Numbered from the stretch's first letter, positions 1-13,400 are shown. The stretch is 64,000 nt of DNA from Amphiura filiformis (GCF_039555335.1 NC_092628.1:68204292-68268291); one strand, 5' to 3'. The notes: generated by a model from the letters alone, not told the origin. Translations and numbers: made by a program.

Positions 1-479
1 ATGAATTATAGTAATAAATAAATAATAAATAACCTAGAAGAGAGGGATGTGGTGTAGGTTATACATGTACCTGTATGTATTAAACAGTGGACAATAATTA
101 GATAATGTTAATTTTCAATTTTAGTGATCCTAGCATCCTCTTTTTATATCATTTTAGGTAGATATCCCCAAAAAAGGTTATTCCCAAAATTGCAGTTGAT
201 TCCGATTTTGCATTTGCGAGGTATGCATGATTATTTGTTGTAATTTTGTTCTGGTGTACCAGAACATAATTCAAATTTCATGATATTTCTGCTGAACAAA
301 TTAATCTGCAAGAAATTCTTTGTACATAAACATAATGTTGCCAGAGGTTTCCAGTGGTATAAAAATCTTTTTTTTTTTTTTTTTTTTTTTTTTGAAAAGT
401 GGGGGGGGTATGATGCTGTGGATCACAATCACAAAATGCCTTACTTCCAAAAGCAGCAATTTCAACTGCACTGACTACG
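1..479. other. Gene-free AT-rich DNA
   Basis: No coding pattern is visible. The only notable feature is an uninterrupted poly-T run at about 369-393, possibly an old retroposon tail read on the opposite strand. Confidence 0.5.
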
Positions 480-784
480 GAGCCCCCAAAGTGACATGGA
501 AGAAAAAAATCGAGGTCCGGCTTAGTAACTTGGGTCCAAGATAGTAACTCGGGTCCAAGAGTAACTCGGGTCCGAGATAGTAAATTGGGGCCCTGACTAG
601 TAGTTTGGGGACCCCGAGTTACTATTTCGGGGCACGAGTTACTATCTTGGGCACGAGTTACTAAGTTGGGCCCCAAGTTACTATCTTAGACCCCGAGTTA
701 CTAAGTCGGGCCTCGAATTACTATCTTGGACCCCGAGTTACTATCTCAACCCGTTTTTTTCTTCCATGTCACTTCGAGGGCTCT
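480..784. repeat. Fold-back element with internal AGTTACTATCTTGG repeats
   Basis: The outer arms (about 481-510 and 755-782) are reverse complements containing GTGACATGGAAGAAAAAAA and its inverse. Between them about ten degenerate copies of a 15-20 bp unit, GAGTTACTATCTTGG and variants, run first in one orientation (515-590) and then in the other (610-750). The whole block can form a long imperfect hairpin. It looks like a small non-autonomous element whose interior expanded as a minisatellite. No coding content. Confidence 0.7.
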
Positions 785-2580
785 GTATAAATCAGCACAG
801 TCGAAACCTAGATTTCGCCTTGGTTTGCAAGAATCAAAATCCATCCTAGTCACTGCACTTACTGTATGATACAAAGAGAGATTTTGATTCTCGCACCCGA
901 ATCTTACAAGAATCATTACGAGAATCGATTCTGTGATGCTCGTTGAAATCTAGGCCCTGACAGTGATGAGTGATGTACAATTTCATGAAAAGGTGTTCAG
1001 AATTGGCTAGGCCTCTTTGGTCATAGTTTATTAGGGTTGCAGATTGGACAAAAGTTGGGGACGTGGCAACTTTCAAAAATAAGTAAACTGAGTAATCTGG
1101 ATATCAGGTACTTCATGTTAAAAGCAGTTTTATTTCCTCCAATTTTTATTGATTTTTATTAATGCAACTTTTCTTAGTGTATTTTTCAATTAAAATAAAT
1201 TGATGTTTGTTTAAACATTATTGACCATATCAAGTTGTTATCCTTTTTGTATCAGTCATGTGTTAGAAAAATAAAATGAAAAGAAATATAACATGTGCCG
1301 GTTTGATTTATTCGATGTATTCGGTGATACGTTTTCCAGTAAAAAAACACAAACTTGTAAATGTTAGAATTTATAAAATGAAACACAATTTTTCATTAAA
1401 AGAATTAAAATGTGCATGCCTTCTGGTACATCTTACCCCGGACTTTTACCCTCAATTTTGTTACCCCGGCCTCCGCTATTAAGGACTGGTTTTATTCCCC
1501 TTTTTAGAACCCAATATTTTTTGATCCCCCCACATTTTACACCCCCACCAAAGAAGCCATGAACACTCCCTAAGAACATAAGGTCATGAAGACGTGTTTA
1601 CATGAAAAACTCTGCCAAAAAGAAAAACATTTTTAAATGTCAAAATATTTGTATTTTTTTTTTTAAGTTCAAAGTTGAATTTATTTATTAAAACGTTGAA
1701 TGCCCTTTATATAAACCCGATTTTTTTGCGGTTGCTTTTGAGAAATCTTAATGAAGGCATAGGGCAAAATTCTGCAATCAGTTTTGTTGCAATATTTAGA
1801 GACTGATATGAAACAACATCCCTGGACCCTGGTTGAAAGTAGTAGGACTACAGCGTGATATTTTTTCTGGGTTTTTGGGGAATCAGTTAAAGTGAAAGTC
1901 GAGAGAACGGCATTTTGTGATTGGTTTTCTTTTTAACCAAAAAGTAAAAATTAATTTTGCAAAAGTATAAAAAGAAAGTCCCCAAATATCACAATTTGTG
2001 AGCGTAACAAGCCAAAATTCAAGTTTTTAACTTTTGGTCTAAATAAGAAGGTCCAAATCTGGGGTCCAAATTTTAGGAAGAAAGTCCACTTTTCACAACC
2101 CCCCCCTTGGAAAAAAGGTCTACTGATAATGGTAATAAGAAGAATATTAAAGAATAAGAATGATAATGATTTGTGGCAATGAAAGTAAATTGAAAACAAA
2201 AATATTAAACTTAAAAACTTAAACTGTTGCTTTTCCAAAAATCCCCGCAAAAATCAATTAATGCTGTCTATACACCGCTGGCTGCAGTTATGATTGTCCA
2301 GATTTCGACAATATGCAAGCTATGACGCAAACTCATTACTTATTCATGACATAGTCTCCTCAACCCGGGCCTCAGCTGCAATGGTTTGAGCGGAACAAAA
2401 CTGGCGGTGTTGGAGACTATGAGAAAAAGTTTCCTACTGCGCATGCTCGTGGAGCCAGAATTCTGGCTCCAGACGAAAAAAGTGCACCAAAATTTTTCAT
2501 GTTACGAATTCAGGCCCTGAATAAGGCAACGTGAAGGATTGTGGGTAATATAAAGACGCCGCAATTCTGGGCCTGGAAGG
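785..2580. other. Gene-free intergenic DNA
   Basis: No ORF with recognisable domain content on either strand. AT-rich with short homopolymer runs. I see no gene here. Confidence 0.5.
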
Positions 2581-2594
2581 ATTCAGGCTAGGCC

Positions 2595-2810
2595 CGCGCA
2601 CCCGATTGCCTCCCGCGTTGCGGTGCCGACTGCACCGGCCCTCCGACTCCGACGCATGCTCCACTGCACGAGGCCAACCGACACCACACCCGGTAGACTC
2701 CCGCGTATATGGATGCCGACTGCACCGACCACTGCGCGCGGCTCACCACGGACTCCACACCCGGTTGCATCCCGCGTATGGGTGCCGACTGCACCGGCCC
2801 TCTGCACCGA
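2595..2810. repeat. GC-rich direct repeat, three copies
   Basis: Three copies of a block of about 43 bp, with the core CCCGCGT..GGTGCCGACTGCACCGGCCC, lie at about 2601-2643, 2689-2730 and 2760-2802. The island is strikingly GC-rich against its AT-rich surroundings. Overlapping open frames on both strands (2583-2946) are explained by the base composition and repeat, not by a gene. Confidence 0.6.
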
Positions 2811-2954
2811 CAACGACGGCGATACCAGTTACCCAGGGGCGATACCAATCCTAGCCTATAATCATGAATTCATGATGATATTCTCCCAGACGGACCACAG
2901 CGGTGAGGTTCTACAAGTGGGTACGTATAAATTTATTACTATATAATAATTATA

Positions 2955-3190
2955 TTTAAATAAATATCAGGTTAAAATCGGATTAAATTCAGGTTGAAAT
3001 TAGGTTGAAATTTCGGGTTTTAATACAACGTGAAATTCAGGTTGAAATTAGGTTGAAATTTCGACGTTGAATCAACGTTGAAATCAGGTTGAAATCAGGT
3101 TAGAGTCGATTTGCAAATACAACGTGATTTCAACGTCGAAACGTCAACCTGATTTCAACGTGATTTCAACGTCGGGTGTGCCCACTGGGA
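2955..3190. repeat. CAACGTTGA/AGGTTGAAAT repeat ending in CCCACTGGGA
   Basis: Short units such as AGGTTGAAAT and CAACGTTGAA repeat, then appear inverted (GATTTCAACGT) before the end GTGTGCCCACTGGGA. The pattern resembles the end of a non-autonomous DNA element with internal CAACGTTG repeats, a type common in marine invertebrate genomes. The left boundary is not defined. Confidence 0.55.
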
Positions 3191-6165
3191 TAAGCATTAA
3201 GTGTTGGATGCCAAAGTTAGTAAGCATTGGGTATTGGGTTAGTTAGTTAGTGAGCATTTGGTATTAGACGCCCAAGTTAGTAAGCATTAGGTGATGGATG
3301 TCAAATTTAGTAAACGTTATGTGTTGGATGCCAAAGTCAGTAAGCAATAGGTATTGGGTGCTCAAGTTAGTAAGCCTTTGGTATTGGGTGCCCAAGTTAG
3401 TAAGCATTAGGAATTGGAAGCCCAAGTTAGTAAGCATTATGTATTAAGTGCCCGAGTTAGTAAGCATTATGTATTAAGTGCCCGAGTTAGTAAGCATTAA
3501 GTATTGAATGCCCAAATTAGTAAGCATTAGGTATTGGATGCCCGAGTTATTATAAAGCATTAGCTATTTGATACGAAAGTTAGTAAGCATTATATATTGG
3601 ATGCCAACGTTAGTGAGCATTAGGTATTGGGTGCCCAAGTTTGTAAGCGTTATGTATTAAATTCTCAAGTTAGTAACCACTACGTATTGGGTACCCAAGT
3701 AAGTAAGCAAGAGGCATTGGATGCCCAAGTTAGTAACCACTATTTATTGGGTGCCCAAGTTAGTAAGCATTGGGTATTAGTTGCCCATGTTAGTGAGCAT
3801 TAAGCACTGAATGCCCAAATTAGTAAGCATTAGGTATTGGATGCCCGAGTTAGTAAGCATTAACTTTTGGATACCTAAGTTAGTAAGCATTAAATATTTA
3901 TACCAAAGTTAGTGAGTATTAGGTATTGGGTGACCAAGTTAGTAACCACTATTTATTGGGTGCCACAGGTAGTAAACATTAGGTATTGGAAGCCCAAGTT
4001 AGCAAGCATTAGGTATTGAACGCCCAAGTTAGTAAGCATTATGTATTAAGTGCGCGAGTTAGTAAGCATTAAGTATTGAATGCCCAAATTAGTAAGCATT
4101 AGGTATTGGATGCCCGAGTTCGGAAGCATTAGCTATTGGATACCAAAGTTAGTAAGCATTATATATTAGATACCAAAGTTAGTGAGCATTATGTATTGGG
4201 TGCCCACGTTTGTAAGTATTAGATATTGAATTCTCAAGTTAGTAACCACTAGGTATTGGGTACCCAAGTTAGTAAGTATTAGTTATTGAATTCTCACGTT
4301 CGTAAGGTATTATGTGCCCAAGTTATTAGGCATTAGGCTGGATGCCCAAGTTAGTAAGCATTATGTATTGGATACCAAGTTAGTAAGTATTATATATTGG
4401 ATACCAAAGTTAGTAAGCATTAGTAATGTATGCCCAAGTTAGTAAGCATTAGTATTGTATGTCCGAGTTAGGAAGCATTAGCTATTGGATACCAAAGTTA
4501 GTAGGCATTATATATTGGATACCAAAGTTAGTGAGCATTAGGTATTGGTGCCTAAGTTTGTAAGCGTTAGATATTGAATTCTCAAGTTAGTAACCACTAG
4601 GTATTGGGTACCCAAGTTAGTAAGCATTAGGTATTGAATTCTCACGTTCGTAACCACTAGGTTTTGGGTGCCCAAGTTAGTAAGCATTAGGTGCCCAAGC
4701 TAGTAAGCATAATGTCTTGGATGCCCAAGTTAGTAAGCATTAGGTATTGGATACCAAAGTAAGTAAGCATTAAATATTGGATACCAAAGTTAGTAAGCAT
4801 TAGGTATTGGGTGCCCAAGTAAGTAAGTGTTAGGTATTGGGTGCCCAAGTTAGTAAGTACTATGTATTGGATGCCTAGGTTAGTAACCACTATTTATTGA
4901 GTGTCCATGTTTTAAGTATTATATGCACAAGTTAGTAAGCATTAGGTATTTAGGTGTCCAAGTTATATTGGATACCAAAGTTAGTGAGCATTAGGTATTG
5001 GTGCCCAAGTTTGTAAGAGTTAGATATTGAAATCTCAAGTTAGTAACCACTACGTATTGGGTGCCCAAGTAAGTAAGTAATATGTATTGGATGCCTAAGT
5101 TAGTAACCACTATTTATTAAGTATTATATGCACAAGTTAGTAAGCATTAGATATTAGGTGCCCAAGTTATTAGGCATTAGGTATTGGACGCCCATGTTAG
5201 TAAGCATTATGTATTGGATACCAAGTTAGTAAGTATTATATATTGGTACCAAAGTTAGTAAGCATTAGTATTGTATGCCCAAGTTAGTAAGCATTATATT
5301 ATTTTGGATACCAAGCGTTAGGTATTGAATTCTCAAGTTAGTAACCACTAGGTTTTGGATGCCCAAGTTAGTAACCACTATTTATTGGGTGCCCAAGTTA
5401 GTAAGCATTAGGTATTAGGTGCCCAAGTTACTAAGCATGAAGTATTGAATGCCCAAATCAGTAAGCATTAGGTATTGGATGCCCGAGTTAGCAAGCATTA
5501 GCTATTGGATACAATCAAAGTTAGTTAAGTGTACTGAGGTTTTTAGATCAACATCTAGGCGTTGTGCCTGTGCATAGCGCACTATAAATCACTGTTTTTT
5601 TCTTCTTTTTAGTAAGTATTATATATTGGATACCAAAGTTAATGAGCATTAGGTATTGGGTGCCCAAGTTTGTAAGCGTTAGGTGTTGAATTCTCAAGTT
5701 AGTAACCACTAGTTTAGGGTGCCCAAGTTAAAGCATAATGTGCTCTAGTTAGTAAGCATAAGGTATTTTATGCCCAAGCTAGTAAGCATTATGTATTGGG
5801 TACCCAAGTTAATAAGCATTATGTATTGGGTGCCCAAGTTAGTAAGCATTAGGTATTGGATGCCCAAATTGATAAGCATTATGTATTAGGTGCCCAAGTT
5901 AGTATGCAGTAGGTATTGGATGCCCAAGTTAGTAAGCATTATGTATTAGGTGCCCAAGCTAGTAAGCAGTAGGTATTGGATACCAAAGTTAGTAAGCATT
6001 AGATATTGGATACCAAAGTTAGTAAGCCTTGGGTATTGGGTGCCCAAGTTAGTTAGTTAGTTAATTTGGTACACACGTTATTAAGCATTATAGGTAATAG
6101 GTGGCCACGTTATTAAACATTTATAGTATTGGATGCCCAAGTCAGTAAGCATTAGGTATTGGGCG
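3190..6165. repeat. 3 kb minisatellite, unit about 29-30 bp
   Basis: Roughly 100 degenerate tandem copies of a unit like TTAGGTATTGGATGCCCAAG followed by TTAGTAAGCA. Variants (AACCACTATTTATT, GATACCAAAG) recur in blocks, so a higher-order structure is likely. The array is interrupted at about 5530-5615 by unrelated DNA containing GTTGTGCCT.TGC.TAG.GCACTATAAAT, which also occurs at about 38775-38815. A small open frame on the minus strand (4687-4890) is only the repeat read in one frame. Confidence 0.9.
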
Positions 6166-6171
6166 AATTTT

Positions 6172-6620
6172 TGAAAATGTTGTATCATCTTTTATATTGT
6201 GACCCAGTCTCACTGAATGACCCCCTTTTCTGGTAAGATTTCCCCGAGTCTCACGGAAAGACCCCTTTTGGGGCACCTTCTCACTGAAAGACCCCCCTTT
6301 TTCGGTGTCTAGGCATCTGTCGGCACATCCCAGTCACTTCCAAAGTCGAGTGCCCCCGGCGGCGGGGGGACTAGGTGCCCAAGTTAGTTGGTCTCCTAAG
6401 CATTAAAAGTATTGGATGCACAAGTTAGTAAGCATTATACATGTCTCTTCCTTTTGCTTTCTTTTCGCTTTTTTAGGGATCACCAAGGGGGTGTCGCACC
6501 CAAACCCCCATGGCGACGGACCTGCTGGTACCAAGCCGCCCATCAGAGGGGGTCGGGCTCATACACTAATATACAAACTGCGGTATTAAATGATTCAGTT
6601 TATTACTGTTTATCAAAACA
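6172..6620. other. Array flank with short CTCACTGAAAGACCCCC repeats
   Basis: Three imperfect copies of a unit with TCTCACTGAAAGACCCCCTT lie at about 6207-6305. Degenerate minisatellite copies resume at 6375-6435. No gene seen. Confidence 0.45.
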
Positions 6621-6990
6621 CACAACGTTTTTAGAAAAATAACATTTGATATAAAGGGTATAAAACGTTAAAAAACACAAAAATAAAACATTTTTGAAAA
6701 CTTGCTTTCAAATAGAGAATAGCATCGTAGCATAAAGGTTATTAAAGTGTTGACAAAATATTTTTACAAAATGTTTGTCACAAAATATTTTAAAATAACA
6801 ATTTGACAAAAATTTTAAAATAAAATGTTGTTGCAGTGTTTTTCCATAACGTTTTAAAAACATGTTCATCACCTTTATATAATCCGCGGTATATAATCCG
6901 ACATTTAAATATTATTCAAACGTTTTTACCAACACCAAAGCTTGTTCATAACCTGTTTATAACATTAATATTTCTGTGTTTGGTGGGATC
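6620..6990. mobile_element. Degenerate AACGTTTT-rich MITE copy
   Basis: Shares its internal vocabulary (ATAAAGGGTATAAAACG, AACGTTTTAAAAAC, TATAATCCGACATTTAAA) with the intact element at 57957-58646. It ends near TTTCTGTGTTTGGTGGGA, a decayed form of that element's right terminus. The left end is not clear. Confidence 0.55.
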
Positions 6991-7373
6991 TCTGTACACT
7001 TTATCTTGAATTCTGATGTAACATTCTCGAAAAAGGTAATCTGGTGTTATGATTCATCACAACCCTATACTTTATGAACCCTAAAATGCACAATTTTCTG
7101 TATATGACACATTAAGCGTAATTCCATTTCGGTTAATTTTGTACATGACCTTGAACCTGACCGACGTTAGACAATAGTTAATACTCTGTTTTCTTAATTT
7201 GAATAAGAAAAGACTCGTGAACTTTCGCGGTTCAAATTATACCAGTGCACTGGAAGACTACCGGGAGTACACGAGTTTTAGATTATTACTCAGTTATTCT
7301 GTAGTATAGAACTAGATGGAACCATCCTTGATTGGGAACTGAAAGTGACTAAAGAGTAACCTCATAATCGAAG

Positions 7374-7444
7374 ATGTTGGCAAGAATCAGGAATCAATTG
7401 TCAGCTTCATATTTGTTTCTTCTTGTGTTTCTGTCCAGTTTGTT
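7374..7444 (+). CDS. Receptor-like gene, exon 1 (signal peptide)
   Basis: Encodes MLARIRNQLSASYLFLLVFL and continues SSL: basic residues, then a hydrophobic core, typical of a secretory signal. The donor is TT/GTAAGT with two bases carried over. The A at -3 of the ATG favours this start. Without this exon the downstream chain has no signal sequence. Confidence 0.65.
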
Positions 7445-10400
7445 GTAAGTATGATATTATACATGTAATCCCGGGAATGTGATGATCCAATTGTATATTT
7501 TCCGGGTAAAAATAAATTACATTTATGTGTAACAATAGTCCACACTGACATATCCACAAATTCTTATCTAAGTAATTTGAATAAATCTTTTGCTACTTCC
7601 CCTCATCAGTAACTTGCATAGTGGTCGGGAGTTTTAATTATAATTATTAGTAATAATATTATAAACCTTTGCAAACAGGGAGGCAAATAACACTAGAGCT
7701 ACACAAGCCTCGAAATAAGCAGGTACCCAGGAGCCATTTACCCAACGGTCATAACATTTTGGCTCCTGGTTCACACCAAAATCATATGAACCAGACTCTA
7801 CATTTAATCAAACATTAGAGCCTGGTATAGTTAAACCAGTTTAAGTATGTACAATTAAAATCTAAATAACCCCTAGCTCTTTAAAAAATGGCTACTGGTT
7901 CACTGTGAGGTTCTTTTGAAATAGATTTGAAACATGTATGATTTGAAATAAATCCATTTGCCCATTTCAAGTTCTTTAGCATGTAAATATAGCTAAAAGT
8001 ATTTATAATAATAATTTTGGTAATCAATCTACGCTTTAATAAAAGAATCTGTTCTCAGGTGCGTATTTTTTTTTTTGTTAGGGGCCTACTTCTTACACCT
8101 TTTGGCTGATTTTACCTGGTTCCCTATTATTTTTTACAACATTGGAGCCTGCCCAGCAAACACAAAAACGTTTAAAAAACGTTTTAAATAAGTTATATTT
8201 TGGCTTTTGGTTTAGGTAAAAACGTTTTAATAACATTAAAATGTCGGGTTTATATAAAGGTCATGATAACGTTTTAAAACGTTTTGTATGAAAACACACT
8301 ACAACAATATTTTTAAATGTTTTCAAAAAATGTTATAGTAAACTATTTTTGCAAACATTTTTGCCAAATATTGTGTCAATATTTAAATAACACTATGTTA
8401 AAATATTTGAACCCAGCAAACACAGAAATGTTCTTAAAATGTTTTTTTCAAAACCTTTTAATAACATTTAAATGTCGGGTTATATAAATGTCATGAAAAC
8501 GTTTTTAAAACGTTATTGAAAATATTTTGGGCAAACATTTTTCGCAAAATATTTTTTCAACACCAAAATAACATTATGTTTAGAATGTTTTGTATCAAGT
8601 TTTCGAGAATGTTTTTGGAATGTTATTAAAACGTTCTTATACCCTTTATATAACCCGACATTTAAACGTTTTCTGTAAAACATTTTTGTTCGATGAGCAG
8701 TAAATTATCAAAAAAATGTTTTTTAAGGTTATGAAAACGGTTTATACTCTTAATATACCCTTTTTATAACCCGACATTTAAACGTTTTCTGACAACCTTT
8801 TATAACCTTTTGCGAATGATGTCGAAAACGCTAGGTGTATGTTACTTTAATATAAGAATGGGCAAAATAAACATTATAATATCTGGGAAATTTCAATATA
8901 ATTCGGCGGTCATTAGGGGACGTGCAATAATTATGTGTACCCCGGGTTGGTGAATTGTGGGGAGGGAGAGGCAAAGATTTTGTGGCAGACCAAAATGGGG
9001 GTTGGGGGGTAAGCATTATTTTGCAACTCGAAAGGGGGGGGGGGCAAGTGATTTTTGGCAGGTCGAAAGAGGGGAAAACAATTTTTGGCACAGATGTTTT
9101 GGGCACCGTTCTATAATTATTACCCATAAAAAAGGTGTAAGGAAACTTACAGGAACACGTTCAAATATGCAAAATTTCCTGCTCGCTGCGGAGGGGGTTG
9201 GCATGTCGAAAGGAGGGTGGGTGTGGGGGGGGCAAACGATGTTTGGCAGACCATTGTGAGAATTCACCACCCCGGTGTACATAAATATTGCACAGCCCCT
9301 TCTTACTGCCAAATGGCAATTTTGTCCCATACGTCAATGATCATATCTTCTTCCATACGTCAATGATCATATCTTCTTCTTCTTCTTCTTCTCCTTCTCC
9401 TTCTTCTTCTTCTTCTTCTTCTTCTTCTTCTTCTTCTTCTTCTTCTTCTTCTTCTTCTTCTTCTTCTTCTTCTTCTTCTTCTTCTTCTTCTTCTTCTTCT
9501 TCTTCTTCTTCTTCTTCTTCTTCTCCTTCTTCTTCTTCTTCTTCTTCTTCTTCTTTGAGGCATCGAGCGAGGTGAAGTCTCCGCGGGGTCCTTCTTAAGG
9601 GCGTTCCATTTCCTGCTGGTGTGTGGGAAGAAGGAAGCCAAGTAAGTCTGGGAGCTGCAGTATCCGAAATAATGATGTAAATTACATTAAGTAATATAAC
9701 ATAACGATTTCTTATATATTTCCAACAGATTATCATGTTCTTTACAATACATGTATTATAATGCTGGGAGAATGATGTGGAGTAGATTGTTTTCTGCTGA
9801 ATCATGTTATTGTAACGGCGGTGAAAACTCTTATGATGATTATGTGGTAGAGATGTTGAGTTGTGTTTTCTTCTTTGAAGATACTGATGCTGATTTTGGA
9901 CCGGATGGTAATTTTACAATACTTGTTTTCTTTGATGCTTGAATGCACATTTATAGACGAAGAACACCATTTTCTACAATTTCGCGTATGTGTTTTGAAA
10001 AAATTCCCCCCTCTTTTGTGTGGATCGCGTTTCCTTTAGCAGAAATCATCCCATAGTGCGAAATTTCCGACGAGCTTGCTACCGTATCTTACCCACAGAT
10101 ACAAGGAGTGCAGGGTTCAATCACACATTTCTGAAATTGACAAATTGAATTTTACTTATTTAAAAATGGCGAGTTTTGGCGGCCACTCTTGTATTATGAA
10201 TATTTTAAGTGATATAAGTAATTCACATGTTGATATTAATAACGATAATGTTGGCTGATTGTTTACTTTCAGAAACCAGGAATCTTTTCAACCGAAATGC
10301 TAACAGATTGTTTTTGACATCTACTGAAGAGTAAGGAAACTAAAATAATACTCCACGATTTATGTACCAGTGAACAACAACACAACTGCGTTTACAAACG

Positions 10401-13400
10401 CACTTATATAGTGGGTATGCCGGGGGGGGGGTGTCGGGAGGTACCGGGGGGAACAAAGCTGCACTTTTACCAGATAGCAATTGAACCGGCTTTTAGCGGG
10501 GGAAGGTCATAGAACGTTACACAGGGTCAAATTTCAAACTTGCTCAAACTGTGTTAAAACCAATTCCGATGTACTCCTCTAGTCACAAGGATTCAGAAAA
10601 AGTATAGTTTGACCTATCTAGGACCAGAGAAGATGAGTCTCATCTTCTCTGCTAGGACGTACCGTTCTTGAGTCATACCGAAAAGGTCTAAGGTTACGGG
10701 GTTTTTTTTTGGGGGGGTCAAAAGAAAAGGATTCTAGAAAATTGAGAGAATCCCAAAATGGTTCTTTCTGGAATTAACAGAACCTTTTTCATGCACAAAA
10801 TGGTTCTTTATGGCCTTTGCAGAACCTTTTTAGTTCTTCATAAATCTAATTAAGGTTCAACATACATTGCAGTTTAAGAACTTATCGGTTCCACTTGGAA
10901 ACATTTTTCTAAGAGTGTGCAATTTCTTCGATTATCTTCCTTATAGAGAGTGTCTCGAAAATGATGCACATGGAAGTACGTCTGGCATTATTTCTATAGG
11001 AAATGCTATCAGTAAAGGTCAGTATAGTCACTTCCCGACATTTGGACGGTTGACAATTTTGTTTTCAAATTAAAGATCTCCTTCACTCCCAAACTAAACT
11101 CACGGGCCCAAACTACACTCACGCTATATGGTGTTTCGTAAAGATCGTAATAATGGTAAAGCAAGAGGAGGCATTTTTGTTGCTGTCCACACTTCTCTGG
11201 TAGCCAAGGCTGAGCCAATCTTGATAGAAAAATCCAGAAAAAAATTAAATATACAATGATACTTCTGGCGGATGACTGTATCATGTCTAGTGCAGGGCAA
11301 TACATTCAAAAATCGTTTCACCTATCGCTATGGTAATTAATCCTGTTACACCGAATACAATAAGTCATGTAAGTTGTGGAAACAGCGTTTTTGTGACAAT
11401 CAATATTCTTTGGACCATGTAAATGTATGTCAAGGTTTGGAGCTGTTTGGAAATGTTACAAGGTTTTTCTTTGATTTTTAACAGCAAATACATCATGCAG
11501 TGATGATTCGGAACTTACGTTTGAAATCCGAAACACATTAAGGTTAGACCACGAGTTGTCAATGGTGTTCTGCACGTTTGAATATCATGACGATCCCTTG
11601 GATGACGATTACACATCATTAACGGTTCTCTCCGATGGTACATGTCCGACACTAACAGACGAGATTAAACAAAATGGAGTATACTGTCCAGTTGCCAAAG
11701 ACACTGTGATCCCAACTTTGTTGAGCATGTAAGATAAATAAACTCATAATGATGCATAATATCGAGTTCAAATATCTTTGCTTTTTAATTAGAAAATATA
11801 AATGCTAGCCGTATAGTATTAAACATGGGCAATGTGGTAAATGTTTACGTCAATCCGGCAATCATAACATCACGCCTTATATGTTAGAAAAATAATTATC
11901 AAGCACGAATCACATGGTTTTATTCAAAACAAGCTCATATTGACCATAAAACGAATAAAAACAGTCGGCTCTCAACACGCGATATTCAAAATTCCCGCTC
12001 CAAAATTGTCTAAGTGGAATGACGTAATGGTTATTTGTGCTCAATTGTCGTCAGCCTTCATTGTATTACTGGGACGTCATTGCACTCGACAATTTCGAAC
12101 CCCGGGAATTTTGAATATCGCGTATTGAGAGACGGGCGTTTTTTATTCGTTTTTATGGTTACTATGAGTTTGTTTTAAATCAGACCACGTGATTCGTGCT
12201 TGATAATTATTTTTCTTACCTACAAGGAATAATGTTGTGATTGCCGGGGACCCCCTTTTTAAGAGATAGTCACCACAAAAGTGAGCACGGGGAAATTGTC
12301 GGGTCATGAAGTATCGACACCACTTATCTCCGGGACATATCTTTGACAGGTTAGGAATATCGTTTTAGATAATTGCTTCATTATTTTATTTTTCCAGAAA
12401 CGATTCACGAATGGGGACTAGGTAATCTGGCTAAAACCCCATCTGACAGCATGTTTGACCTGTTATACCAGTGTCTCGGTTCAAATTCTGTTTAAATTGC
12501 CCCTATAGGCATAAATAATTGTGTAACTATTTTTGTTCAATTTCAAATATGAATGAGACAGACACGGAATAAATGACGCAAGGCATTGTCGTTATGAGCT
12601 GCGGTGGCGTAGCGTCATAGGGGCACGTGCCCTCCAATCCATTACAAAATTAAAAAAATCCCATAGGAAAATTGCCAAAAAACGGCTTGTGCCCCCAATC
12701 AGACCCGGTGCCCCCCCCCCAATCGGATGACGTCACTGATGAGCTGACTTTTATGAAACATTTGAACCATGCCAGCTCAGATTCCATGGCTATCAGAATA
12801 ATTATCTCGAATTTGTCTCTATTTCCAGAACTCAGACCCCAATGACGTTGATAACGACAAACACGACAGGAGATGCAGATCAGAGTAAGGCCAAGTAAAA
12901 TAAATAACATGTACATATCGTCCCCGCCCTCACCGAGTTTTGGAGATTTTAAAATATTTTTGTTATTTTTCTTATATTTGCTCCCTTACTTTGTCTCTAA
13001 AATTGTTGTTATGAAAAGACATGTAAAGAAGTTCTTGGTTATCATTTATCATGTTTATAAACACATTGCAAACACTATCTTCAATCTAGGGGTAGGGCTT
13101 TGGGGAAATAACAAAAATATTAAGGGCTTCCCCGTTTCACCGATTTTTGAAAAAGTTTGGACGATATAGATGTTATTATTTTTTTACTTGGGCTAATATG
13201 TTTTGTTTTGATTTGTATTCTTTTGTTTTACTTTTTTCATGATGTTGTAAATCTCCTTTCTTTTCACGCTGGTTAACGATAAATAATAGAACAATAAAAA
13301 GTATTTTTAAAACACGATTCATAGTGCAGTTATGCACTATGGCAAACATGATTCGACCTTTGCAGTACTTAAACCTGGTTAACAGGAAATTACTCCAGCA

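Noticed and set aside
2583-2946. Overlapping frames on both strands in the GC-rich island
   Set aside because: Caused by low stop density in GC-rich repeats; no consistent product.
3190-6165. CRISPR-like array
   Set aside because: Units are contiguous and degenerate with no unique spacers, and the genome is animal.
9288-9805. Long Ser-, Arg- and Glu-rich open frames
   Set aside because: They are translations of the (CTT)n tract on both strands.
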